A stretch of 64,000 bases of DNA from Paracoccus aminovorans. Its GTDB lineage: Bacteria > Pseudomonadota > Alphaproteobacteria > Rhodobacterales > Rhodobacteraceae. Below, piece by piece: positions 56,594 through 64,000 of this stretch. Position 1 is the first letter of the stretch, and each line of letters opens with the position of its first letter. The translations under genes and the position numbers were made by a program. The notes beneath the pieces were generated by a model, which made no database searches, was not told the origin of the DNA, and was given only the letters and a program-made list of their open reading frames with translations. The stretch covers positions 2,187,515 to 2,251,514 of the forward strand of contig NZ_KQ955208.1 of the NCBI RefSeq assembly GCF_001546115.1, written 5' to 3'.

Positions 56594-57253
56594 ATGCCCG
56601 AACTGATTTTCCCCGGTCCCGAAGGTCGTCTGGAAGGCCGCTATCACGCGCAGTCCAATCCCGACGCCCCGATCGCCATCGTGCTGCACCCGCATCCGCA
56701 GTATGGCGGCACGATGAACAACCGGGTCGTCTATAATTTGCATTACGCCTTCCACCGCATGGGCTTTACCGTCATGCGGTTCAATTTCCGCGGCGTCGGC
56801 CGCAGCCAGGGCGAGTTCGACCAGGGCATCGGCGAGCTTTCGGATGCCGCCTCGGCGCTGGACTATCTGCAGGCGATGAACCCCAACAGCAAGCACTGCT
56901 GGGTGGCGGGCTTTTCCTTCGGTGCCTGGATCGGCATGCAACTGCTGATGCGCCGGCCCGAGATCACCGGCTTCATCTCGGTCGCGCCGCCGGCGAACAT
57001 GTACGACTTTTCCTTCCTGGCGCCGTGCCCGTCCTCGGGGCTGATCATCAACGGCACCGCCGACCGCGTGGCGCCGCCCAAGGACACCCATGCCCTGGTC
57101 GGCAAGCTGCGCGAGCAGAAGGGCATCACCATCACCCATGAGGAAATCGAGGGCGCGGACCATTTCTTCCGCGACGACGAGGTCCACATGAAGCCGATGA
57201 TCGACACGGTGCAAAGCTATGTCCGCCGCCGCCTGACCGAGTCGTCGCGCTAG
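56594..57253 (+). CDS. Alpha/beta hydrolase
   Basis: 219 residues from ATG 56594 (MPELIFPGPEGRLEGRYH). The order is strand motif IAIVLHPHPQYGGTMNN, RFNFRGVGRSQGEFD, the nucleophile elbow GFSFGAWIG (Ser), LIINGTADRVAPP (Asp) and GADHFF (His). This HPHPQYGG subfamily is widely distributed and in Rhodobacterales often lies next to iscR; the substrate is unknown. The HD-domain gene starts 3 bp after its stop, so they form an operon. Confidence 0.85.
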   Translation: MPELIFPGPEGRLEGRYHAQSNPDAPIAIVLHPHPQYGGTMNNRVVYNLHYAFHRMGFTVMRFNFRGVGRSQGEFDQGIGELSDAASALDYLQAMNPNSKHCWVAGFSFGAWIGMQLLMRRPEITGFISVAPPANMYDFSFLAPCPSSGLIINGTADRVAPPKDTHALVGKLREQKGITITHEEIEGADHFFRDDEVHMKPMIDTVQSYVRRRLTESSR

Positions 57254-57256
57254 GCG

Positions 57257-58381
57257 ATGGCGGATCTCGCGGCCCGCTTCGCCTTCCTGACCGAGGCCGA
57301 CCGGCTGAAGTCGGTCAGCCGCGCGAATGTGCTGATGGACCTGTCGCGGCCGGAAAACAGCGCCGAGCACAGCTGGCATGTCGCGCTTTATGCGCTGGTC
57401 TTCGGCGCGTCGGATCGGGCCATCGCCATGATCCTGCTGCACGACCTGGTCGAGATCGACACCGGCGACCATCCGATCCACCTGGCCCATGACGCGGCCG
57501 CCGTCGAGGCGGCCGAGTTGGCGGCGGCGCGGCGGCTGTTCGCCATGCTGCCCGACGGCGCGCGGCTGCTGGCGCTGTGGCAGGAATTCGAGGCCGGCGA
57601 GACCGCCGACGCCCGCATCGCCAAGCGCATGGACCATATCCAGCCGCTGTTCCAGGTGCTGGGCGCGTCCGAGCCTTTGGCGGATCACGTGCAGATCGTC
57701 CGCGACAACATGCATTCGGGCCGCGCCCGGCGGCTGTGGACGGAATGGCCCGAGGCCATGGAGGCGGCGCAGGCCCTGCTGGACGGTCGTGCGCCGCAGG
57801 GCGATCTGGCCCGCTGCCTGGCCTTCCTGGCCGAGGCCGACCGGCTGAAATCCGTCTGGCGTGCCAGCCTGCTTTGCGACGGCTCGCGCCGGGAAAACAG
57901 CGCCGAGCACAGCTGGCATCTGGCGCTTTATGCGCTGGTCATGGCGCCGCAGGCCGAGCCGGAGGTCGATATTGGCCGGGTGATCCGCATGCTGATCCTG
58001 CACGACCTGGTCGAGATCGACGCGGGCGACGTGCCGATCCACGCCCAGAACGGCGACGCGCACCACGGCGCCGCGCAACTGGCGGCCGAGGAAGCCGCCG
58101 CCGACCGTCTGTTCGGCCTGTTGCCCGCGCCTTTGGGGGCGGAGCTGCGCGCGCTCTGGTCCGAGTTCGAGGCCAACGAGACGCCCGCCGCGGTCTTCGC
58201 CAAATCGCTGGACCGGGCGCAGCCGGTGATGCAGAACATCGCCTGCGGCGGCGGCTCGTGGATGGAATACAGCGTCACCTATGAGCAACTGGTCGAGCGC
58301 GTCGGCATCCGCATCCAGCGCGGTGCGCCGGGGTTGTGGACCTGGCTCAGCGAAAGCGCCCGGGTCTATTTTCGGAGCTGA
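57257..58381 (+). CDS. Tandem HD-domain phosphohydrolase
   Basis: 374 residues made of two homologous HD units. Unit 1: NSAEHSWH with H38, LLHDLVEIDTGD with H62-D63, and D126 in AKRMDHIQP. Unit 2: NSAEHSWH with H218, ILHDLVEIDAGD with H249-D250, and AKSLDRAQP. These are the metal ligands of YfbR/HDDC2-like 5'-nucleotidases (HD_3), which are normally single-unit proteins of 180-200 residues. The segment GCCGAGCACAGCTGGCAT occurs in both units exactly 540 bp apart, and surrounding DNA is also much alike, so the fusion is an internal duplication. Unit 2 has an extra 10-residue loop. Both sites look catalytic. Substrate probably a nucleotide. Confidence 0.8.
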   Translation: MADLAARFAFLTEADRLKSVSRANVLMDLSRPENSAEHSWHVALYALVFGASDRAIAMILLHDLVEIDTGDHPIHLAHDAAAVEAAELAAARRLFAMLPDGARLLALWQEFEAGETADARIAKRMDHIQPLFQVLGASEPLADHVQIVRDNMHSGRARRLWTEWPEAMEAAQALLDGRAPQGDLARCLAFLAEADRLKSVWRASLLCDGSRRENSAEHSWHLALYALVMAPQAEPEVDIGRVIRMLILHDLVEIDAGDVPIHAQNGDAHHGAAQLAAEEAAADRLFGLLPAPLGAELRALWSEFEANETPAAVFAKSLDRAQPVMQNIACGGGSWMEYSVTYEQLVERVGIRIQRGAPGLWTWLSESARVYFRS

Positions 58382-58490
58382 TGGAGACGGTCGGCCGGCC
58401 GCGCCGGCGGCCGGCTTGACGGATCACGGCTTGCGGTGGAGACTGATCGCCCGGGGGCTGTGGGACGCGGTCCGCCCTTTTCCCGACGAT

Positions 58491-58510
58491 TGGTATGCGA
58501 TTGCATACCA
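58491..58510. promoter_or_regulatory. Palindromic operator candidate upstream of icd
   Basis: TGGTATGCGATTGCATACCA has perfect 8-bp arms around GATT. It lies 68 bp ahead of the icd ATG and upstream of a likely TATAGG -10 (58537-58542) with TTTCCC 17 bp before it. The symmetry and size fit a GntR- or LacI-type dimer. The rest of the 196-bp gap shows nothing else. Confidence 0.6.
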
Positions 58511-58577
58511 CCCTTTCCCTCGCGGCGATTTGCGGCTATAGGGCGGGCAGCCGAATCCTAACCACAAGGGACCACCC

Positions 58578-59789
58578 ATGTCGAAGATCAAGGTAGCGAA
58601 CCCGGTCGTCGAGCTCGACGGCGACGAGATGACCCGGATCATCTGGGACTTCATCAAGCAGAAGCTGATCCTGCCCTATCTGGACGTGGACCTGAAATAC
58701 TACGATCTGGGCATCGAGGAGCGTGACCGCACCAACGACCAGATCACCGTGGATGCCGCCAATGCGATCAAGCAATACGGCGTCGGCGTGAAATGCGCCA
58801 CCATCACCCCCGACGAGGCCCGCGTCGAGGAATTCGGCCTGAAGAAGATGTGGAAGTCGCCCAACGGCACCATCCGCAACATCCTGGGCGGCGTGATCTT
58901 CCGCGAGCCGATCATCTGCAAGAACGTGCCGCGCCTGGTGCCGCACTGGACCCAGCCCATCGTCGTCGGCCGCCACGCCTTCGGCGACCAGTACAAAGCC
59001 ACCGATTTCCGCTTCCCCGGCAAAGGCACGCTGACGATCAAGTTCGTCGGCGAGGATGGCGAGACCATCGAGCACGAGGTCTATCAGTCGCCCGGCGCCG
59101 GCGTGGCCATGGCCATGTACAACCTGGACGATTCGATCCGCGACTTTGCCCGCGCCTCGATGAACTACGGGCTGCAGCGCGGCTATCCGGTCTATCTCTC
59201 GACCAAGAACACCATCCTGAAAGCCTATGACGGCCGCTTCAAGGACATCTTCGCCGAGGTCTATGCCGCCGAGTTCGAGGACAAGTTCAAGAAGGCCGGC
59301 ATCACCTATGAGCACCGGCTGATCGACGACATGGTCGCCTCGGCGCTGAAATGGTCGGGCGGCTATGTCTGGGCCTGCAAGAACTACGACGGCGACGTCG
59401 AATCGGACATCGTGGCGCAGGGCTTCGGCTCGCTGGGGCTGATGACCTCGGTGCTGATGACGCCGGACGGCAAGATCGTCGAATCCGAAGCCGCGCATGG
59501 CACGGTGACGCGGCATTACCGCGAGCACCAGAAGGGCAACCAGACCTCGACCAACTCGATCGCCTCGATCTTTGCCTGGACCGGCGGTCTGAAGCACCGC
59601 GCCAAGCTGGACAGCAACGAGGCGCTGCTGAACTTCGCCAATACGCTGGAGCGCGTGACCGTGCAGGCGGTCGAGGACGGCTACATGACCAAGGATCTGG
59701 CGCTGCTGGTCGGGCCGGACCAGAAATGGCTGACCACCATCGGCTATCTGGAAAAGGTCGACGAATATCTGAACAAGGCGCTGGCCTGA
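58578..59789 (+). CDS. icd: NADP-dependent isocitrate dehydrogenase (eukaryote-like type)
   Basis: 403 residues starting [23 protein letters not shown], which is the type II homodimeric IDH shared by alphaproteobacteria and mitochondria rather than the E. coli type. The substrate site [13 protein letters not shown], the metal-binding [10 protein letters not shown] and the NADP site [16 protein letters not shown] are all present. It makes 2-oxoglutarate and NADPH in the TCA cycle. It stands alone between a palindromic operator and a clear terminator. Confidence 0.96.
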   Translation: MSKIKVANPVVELDGDEMTRIIWDFIKQKLILPYLDVDLKYYDLGIEERDRTNDQITVDAANAIKQYGVGVKCATITPDEARVEEFGLKKMWKSPNGTIRNILGGVIFREPIICKNVPRLVPHWTQPIVVGRHAFGDQYKATDFRFPGKGTLTIKFVGEDGETIEHEVYQSPGAGVAMAMYNLDDSIRDFARASMNYGLQRGYPVYLSTKNTILKAYDGRFKDIFAEVYAAEFEDKFKKAGITYEHRLIDDMVASALKWSGGYVWACKNYDGDVESDIVAQGFGSLGLMTSVLMTPDGKIVESEAAHGTVTRHYREHQKGNQTSTNSIASIFAWTGGLKHRAKLDSNEALLNFANTLERVTVQAVEDGYMTKDLALLVGPDQKWLTTIGYLEKVDEYLNKALA

Positions 59790-59812
59790 TCGGATTGCCT
59801 GAAGGGCTTGCC

Positions 59813-59840
59813 GGGCCGGGGGGAAACCCTCGGCCCTTTT
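59813..59840 (+). terminator. Intrinsic terminator of icd
   Basis: GGGCCGGGG and CCCTCGGCCC form a stem of about 10 bp (one G-T) around GGAAA, followed by TTTTCC; 24 bp behind the stop. Confidence 0.75.
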
Positions 59841-59863
59841 CCTTCGTGGCGCGGTAGGCCTGT

Positions 59864-59929
59864 GGGTATTTGGGAAACGGAAAGCGGGTTTGGGCGCGGT
59901 TTCTTCGGGTATTTGTGAAACAGAGAAGG
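59864..59929. repeat. Two GGGTATTTG-N-GAAAC repeats
   Basis: GGGTATTTGGGAAACGGAAAG (59864-59884) and GGGTATTTGTGAAACAGAGA (59907-59926, continuing AGG) lie 43 bp apart between icd and purQ. They resemble the GATATTT block found at 4758 and 40101 (TATTT, then an AA/GAA-rich tail) and may be a variant of the same intergenic family. Confidence 0.45.
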
Positions 59930-59997
59930 ATCAAGGCGGCTTAACATAGGAGCGGGCTTGGAGTATGGCAGGCGCAAGCCCAGAGGGAGTCCCTGTC

Positions 59998-60666
59998 ATG
60001 AAAGCCGCCGTCATCACCTTTCCCGGATCGAATTGCGACCGCGATTTGGCCGTCGCGCTGGAGCAGGCCGGAGCCGAGGTTGCCCGGGTCTGGCACAAGG
60101 ACGCGGCGCTGCCCGAGGGCATCGACCTGGTTGCCGTGCCGGGCGGGTTTTCCTTTGGCGACTATCTGCGCTGCGGCGCGATTGCCGCGCATTCGCCGAT
60201 CGCCGCCGCGGTCAGGACCCATGCGGCGCGCGGCGGCTATGTGCTGGGCATCTGCAACGGCTTCCAGGTGCTGACCGAACTGGGGCTGCTGCCGGGCGCG
60301 CTGATGCGCAATGCCGGGCTGAAATTCATCTGCCGCGAGGTGCTGCTGCGGGTCGAGACCAGCGACAGCGCCTTTACCCGCGCCTATGCCGCCGGACAGG
60401 AGATCCGCATTCCGGTGGCGCATCACGATGGAAATTACCAGATCGATGCCGAAGGCCTGGCGGCGCTGCGGGACCAGGACCGCATCGCCTTCAGCTATGC
60501 GCCGGGCATCAACGGCTCGGTCCGCGACATCGCCGGGGTGCTGTCCGAGAACCGCCGCGTGCTGGGCATGATGCCGCACCCCGAGCGGGCGGCCGATATC
60601 GGCCATGGCGGCACCGCCGGCGCCGGGCTTTTTGCCTCGTTGATGCAAGAGCTTGTCTCGGCTTGA
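59998..60666 (+). CDS. purQ: Phosphoribosylformylglycinamidine synthase subunit PurQ
   Basis: 222 residues from ATG 59998 ([21 protein letters not shown]). Class I glutaminase: Cys86 in GICNGFQVL is the nucleophile, and [10 protein letters not shown] carries the His and Glu. It supplies ammonia to PurL for purine synthesis. In Rhodobacterales purQ is commonly near purS/purL; here its neighbours are icd and a sensor kinase, so those subunits must be encoded elsewhere or further off. Confidence 0.95.
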   Translation: MKAAVITFPGSNCDRDLAVALEQAGAEVARVWHKDAALPEGIDLVAVPGGFSFGDYLRCGAIAAHSPIAAAVRTHAARGGYVLGICNGFQVLTELGLLPGALMRNAGLKFICREVLLRVETSDSAFTRAYAAGQEIRIPVAHHDGNYQIDAEGLAALRDQDRIAFSYAPGINGSVRDIAGVLSENRRVLGMMPHPERAADIGHGGTAGAGLFASLMQELVSA

Positions 60667-60735
60667 CTTGAGCGGCGCCCGTTCGGGGATTAGACTTTCC
60701 CGATCACCGGGGGCGCGGGGTGATGCCGGAGGCGC

Positions 60736-62529
60736 ATGCGAGACGACGGGAACTCCATCGGGCTGTCGGAGGGCAGGGCTGGCTTGACCGGCCGATGGGG
60801 CATGCGCGGCGCCATCGCCGCGCTGCTGGTCCTGGCGGCCGGCACGATCTGGTTCACCAACGCCTGGCTGACCGCGCGGTTTTCGGAGACGACGCGAGTG
60901 CGCACCGAGCTGCGCTCGGCGCTGTATACCGGGAACCTGCTGTCCGAGCTGCAGCGCACCTCGGTCGTGCCCTTGCTGCTGGCGCGGGATCCGGCGCTGA
61001 TTTCGGCGCTGACCGGGAACGATTTCTCGGGCACCTCGGCGCGGCTGATCTCGGCCCAGAAAGAGATCGCGGCGGCCTCGATCAAGCTGCTCGACGCCTC
61101 GGGCCGGGTGGTGGGATCGACCGACCGCAACCTGATCGGCACGAATTACGTGCAGGAGCCGTTCTTCGTCGAGGCCTTGCGGTCGAAGGATACCGTTTTC
61201 ACCGTCTCGCCCTCGCCGCAGGGGGCCTATGAGTTTACCTATTCCCGCACGGTGGTCGCCGACGGGCGCACGCTGGGCGTGGTCGTGGTCGGGGCCGACC
61301 TGACTCGTCTGGTGCGGTCCTGGGCCGGGATCTCGGACGCCATCGCGGTGACGGACAGCGAGGGCGCGATCATCCTGGCGACCGAGCCGCGCTGGCGGGG
61401 CCTGACCCTGCCCGAGGCGCTGGCGGTGCGTTCGGCGCCGTCCTCGATCGCGCGGGCCTTCCAGGTCACCGCCGACTGGGCCGCAACCCCGGCCGATGCC
61501 TATGTCGAGGGCCGCGCGGTGATGCAATCCGAGACCCGGATCCCGTTCCGCGGCTGGAAGATGATCGCCTTCACCACCTACGAGTCGGTGCGCGAGCGGG
61601 TGAACGCCGTGCTGGCCATGGTGATCATGGGCTTCGCCATCCTGCTGGCGGCGGTGTTCTATCTGCTGTCGCGCCGGGCGCGGGTCGAATCGGCGGCCTG
61701 GATGCGCGAATCGGCCGATCTGCGGGCGCTGAACATGCGCCTGACCCGCGAGATCGCCGAGCGCGAGCGGGTGCAGAAGGAATTGCGCGTCGCCGAGCAG
61801 ACCGTGCAGCAATCCAGCAAGCTGGCGGCGCTGGGCGAGATGTCGGCCGGCGTCAGTCATGAGCTGAACCAGCCGCTGGCGGCGATGAAGACCTATCTGG
61901 CCGGGGCGCGGCTCTTGTTGCAGCGCGGCCGGTCCGAGGAGGCGCTGTCGAGCTTCCAGCGCATCGACGACCTGATCGAGCGCATGGGCGCCATCACCCG
62001 GCAGCTGAAATCCTATGCCAGGAAGGGCGGCGAGGCCTTCGAGCCGGTCGATCTGCGCGCCGCGCTGTCGAGCGCGCTGGTGATGATGGAACCGCAGCTG
62101 CGCCAGCGGACGATCCGGTTGCAGCGCAATATCCCGCGCTATCCGGTCATGGTCTATTGCGACCGCATCCGGCTGGAGCAGATCATCATCAACCTGCTGC
62201 GCAATGCCGTCGACGCCATCAAGGGCCTGCGCGACCCGGCCATCGAGATCACCGTGGGCTCGGGCTCTCACGCATTCTTGTCCGTTCGCGACAACGGGCC
62301 GGGTGTATCGGACCTGGAAAACCTGTTTGAACCCTTCTTCACCACCAAGAAGCCCGGGGAGGGGACCGGACTGGGCCTGGCGATCTCATCAGGGATCGCC
62401 GCCGATTTCGGGGGCCGCCTGACCGCGCATAACGCGTCGGACGAGGGCGGCCGGGGCGCCGTATTCGAACTTGAGCTGCCGCTCCATGATCCCCGGCGCA
62501 AGACGGGGACCGGGCTGGCGGCGGAATGA
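60736..62529 (+). CDS. dctB: DctB-like sensor histidine kinase
   Basis: 597 residues. Membrane helices are at about 25-45 and 290-315, enclosing a 240-residue periplasmic double-PAS (dCache-like) sensor with SSIKLLDASGRVVGSTDRNLIG. Then follow a coiled linker (ERERVQKELRVAEQTVQ), the H-box LGEMSAGVSHELNQPLAAMKTY with the phosphorylated His near 375, N box NLLRNAVDAI and G boxes DNGPGVSD and GEGTGLGLAISSGI. The organisation is that of DctB, which senses C4-dicarboxylates. No dicarboxylate transporter gene is visible, so the ligand is inferred only from similarity. The response regulator follows 19 bp later. Confidence 0.75.
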   Translation: MRDDGNSIGLSEGRAGLTGRWGMRGAIAALLVLAAGTIWFTNAWLTARFSETTRVRTELRSALYTGNLLSELQRTSVVPLLLARDPALISALTGNDFSGTSARLISAQKEIAAASIKLLDASGRVVGSTDRNLIGTNYVQEPFFVEALRSKDTVFTVSPSPQGAYEFTYSRTVVADGRTLGVVVVGADLTRLVRSWAGISDAIAVTDSEGAIILATEPRWRGLTLPEALAVRSAPSSIARAFQVTADWAATPADAYVEGRAVMQSETRIPFRGWKMIAFTTYESVRERVNAVLAMVIMGFAILLAAVFYLLSRRARVESAAWMRESADLRALNMRLTREIAERERVQKELRVAEQTVQQSSKLAALGEMSAGVSHELNQPLAAMKTYLAGARLLLQRGRSEEALSSFQRIDDLIERMGAITRQLKSYARKGGEAFEPVDLRAALSSALVMMEPQLRQRTIRLQRNIPRYPVMVYCDRIRLEQIIINLLRNAVDAIKGLRDPAIEITVGSGSHAFLSVRDNGPGVSDLENLFEPFFTTKKPGEGTGLGLAISSGIAADFGGRLTAHNASDEGGRGAVFELELPLHDPRRKTGTGLAAE

Positions 62530-62548
62530 CAGGAAAGGGTAAAGACCC

Positions 62549-63874
62549 ATGAGCCGCACTTTGAAGATTGCAGTGGTGGATGATGAACCGGACATGCGGG
62601 AATCCATCAGCCAGTGGCTGGTGCTCTCGGGGTTCGAGACCGAGACCTTTCCGGGCGCCGAAGAGGCGCTGAAGGTGATCGGCGCCGACTGGCCGGGGGT
62701 GGTGATCTCCGACATCCGCATGCCGGGCATGGACGGGATGGCCTTCCTCAAGCGGCTGATGGGGATTGATTCGGGCCTGCCGGTCATCATGATCACCGGC
62801 CATGGCGACGTGCCGATGGCGGTCGAGGCCATGCGGATCGGCGCCATGGACTTCATGGAAAAGCCCTTCAACCCCGAACGGCTGACCGAGCTGGTCAAGA
62901 AGGCGACCCAGGCCCGGCGCATGACGCTGGACAACCGCGCCCTGCGCCGCGACCTGTCGGAAGGCCAGCAGGTCATGTCCAAGCTGATCGGCGCCAGCCC
63001 GGTCATGGACCGGCTGCGCGAGGACATCCTGGACCTGGGCCAGGCCGATGGCCATGTGCTGATCGACGGCGAGACCGGCACCGGCAAGACGCTGGTCGCC
63101 CATGCGCTGCACGCGGTCGGGCCGCGCGCCAGCAAGAAATTCGTGCCGATTTCCTGCGCCGCCTATAACGACGAGGTGCTGGCGGCGAAGCTGTTCGGCC
63201 CGGTCGAGAACGGCCTGCCCGCCGTCGAGGAGGCGCGCGGCGGCACCCTGTGCCTCGAGGACATCGAGGCGCTGTCGGATGGGTTGCAGGCACGGCTTCT
63301 GGCCTTCATCGCCGAGCAGGGCAGCCCGGCCGAGACCCGGATCATCGCCATTTCCAACGCGCGCGGCGAGGGCCGCCGGGCCGAGGATTCGCTGCGTCCC
63401 GACCTGTTCTATCGCCTGACCGCGCTGAAGATCACCCTGCCGCCGCTGCGGTCGCGCGGCGAGGACATCCTGTCGCTGTTCACCCGCATGACCGAGCAAT
63501 TCGCCGAGGAATACGGCTGCGAGCCGCCGCAGGTCACCGCGCAAGAGGCGGCGCAGCTGTTGCAGGCGCCCTGGCCGGGCAACGTGCGCCAGCTGATCAA
63601 CGTGGCCGAGCGCGCGGTCTTGCAGAACCGCCGCGGCTCGGGCTCGATCGCCTCGCTGCTGATGGCCGACGGCGAGGAGACGCAGGAGGCGACGACCACC
63701 GAGGGCAAGCCGCTCAAGGAATATGTCGAGAGCTTCGAGAAGATGCTGATCGACAACACCATGCGCCGCCACAAGGGCAGCATCGCCGCCGTCATGGATG
63801 AGCTGTGCCTGCCGCGCCGGACCCTGAACGAGAAGATGGCGAAATACGGGCTGAGCCGCGGCGACTATCTGTAA
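62549..63874 (+). CDS. dctD: DctD-like response regulator lacking the GAFTGA loop
   Basis: 441 residues: receiver domain (DDEPDMRES with acidic pocket, phospho-Asp in VVISDIRMPGMDG, K in MEKPFNPE), AAA+ domain (Walker A GETGTGKT; Walker B region GGTLCLEDIEAL), and a C-terminal Fis-type helix-turn-helix (KGSIAAVMDELCLPRRTLNEKMAKYGL). Where NtrC-family activators have the GAFTGA loop that touches sigma54, this protein reads AKLFGPVENGLPAVEEARGGTL, so the loop is absent. The Walker B acidic pair is E-D instead of D-E. It probably acts without sigma54, as reported for Rhodobacter capsulatus NtrC. The partner kinase is encoded just upstream. Confidence 0.8.
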   Translation: MSRTLKIAVVDDEPDMRESISQWLVLSGFETETFPGAEEALKVIGADWPGVVISDIRMPGMDGMAFLKRLMGIDSGLPVIMITGHGDVPMAVEAMRIGAMDFMEKPFNPERLTELVKKATQARRMTLDNRALRRDLSEGQQVMSKLIGASPVMDRLREDILDLGQADGHVLIDGETGTGKTLVAHALHAVGPRASKKFVPISCAAYNDEVLAAKLFGPVENGLPAVEEARGGTLCLEDIEALSDGLQARLLAFIAEQGSPAETRIIAISNARGEGRRAEDSLRPDLFYRLTALKITLPPLRSRGEDILSLFTRMTEQFAEEYGCEPPQVTAQEAAQLLQAPWPGNVRQLINVAERAVLQNRRGSGSIASLLMADGEETQEATTTEGKPLKEYVESFEKMLIDNTMRRHKGSIAAVMDELCLPRRTLNEKMAKYGLSRGDYL

Positions 63875-63885
63875 TCGGGGGCAGC

Positions 63886-64000
63886 ATGCGTCTGCGCAGC
63901 GAAGCGACGGGCGGTTATGATTTCGGCTGGCTCATCGTGGCGGGGCTGGCCTTGCTGGCCTCGTCGGTCGCGGGCCTGGTGCTGTTGGCCGTTGCCGGCT
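63886..64000 (+). CDS. Start of an unidentified membrane protein (partial)
   Basis: ATG 63886 lies 11 bp after the regulator gene, behind GGGGGCAGC. The visible 38 codons (MRLRSEATGGYDFGWLIVAG and LALLASSVAGLVLLAVAG) contain a hydrophobic segment from residue 14 on that looks like a first membrane helix. Too short to assign. Confidence 0.45.
   Translation, partial: MRLRSEATGGYDFGWLIVAGLALLASSVAGLVLLAVAG

Overview
The window is a chromosomal segment of a high-GC alphaproteobacterium of the order Rhodobacterales, most probably Paracoccus. The evidence is the gene order tRNA-Trp/secE/nusG/rplKAJL/rpoBC, two identical tuf genes, a eukaryote-type NADP isocitrate dehydrogenase, an IscR-like Rrf2 regulator without the three cluster cysteines, a carboxyspermidine-type polyamine gene pair, and the intergenic GATATTT element. 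The genus is inferred from general resemblance; no database search was done.

Layout. 1-2226: end of an aliphatic-sulfonate ABC importer (ssuA partial, ssuC, ssuB). 2263-3201 (-): DUF533/TerB-like protein. 3422-4597: first tuf gene, followed by about 800 bp without a gene that holds a hairpin-plus-GATATTT element. 5411-9286: a ribbon-helix-helix regulator, then a GloA-like lyase, a Tat-exported 'hitch-hiker' subunit and an Fe-S GMC dehydrogenase, with a second VOC protein and a Gfa-like zinc protein. 9492-11348: ABC exporter. 11397-24518: tRNA-Trp, a sulfotransferase-like gene, secE-nusG, rplKA, rplJL and rpoBC, with leader and attenuator-like hairpins. 24663-27097: methyltransferase, DMT permease, glycosyltransferase. 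27373-31604: str operon (rpsL, rpsG, fusA, second tuf) behind a clear sigma70 promoter.

31733-37300 is a mobile-element graveyard. It holds a family-61 glycosyltransferase gene split by an IS3-family element (3-bp target duplication GGT; removing the element restores the frame), an IS407-type element with a 4-bp duplication (GGCG) and an amber stop in its transposase, a scrap of an IS256-type transposase, and a decayed IS66 element. From 37367 housekeeping genes resume: a DadA-like oxidoreductase, an M20 amidohydrolase, a minus-strand group queA/MFS/DUF924/lpd, iron storage (bfd-bfr behind a TGA-N9-TCA box), gph, glmU-glmS, an unknown protein, a GlxA-type regulator, an AI-2E family permease, the carboxyspermidine dehydrogenase/decarboxylase pair, a Gfo/Idh oxidoreductase, IscR-like regulator, hydrolase, a tandem-HD protein, icd, purQ, and a DctB/DctD-like two-component pair whose regulator lacks the sigma54-contacting GAFTGA loop. 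The window ends at the start of a further gene.

The best leads for new biology are the GMC dehydrogenase cluster that lacks a cytochrome gene, the GAFTGA-less DctD-like regulator, the protein made of two tandem HD units exactly 540 bp apart, the palindrome upstream of icd, and the hairpin/GATATTT intergenic family. No CRISPR array, prophage or defence island was seen.
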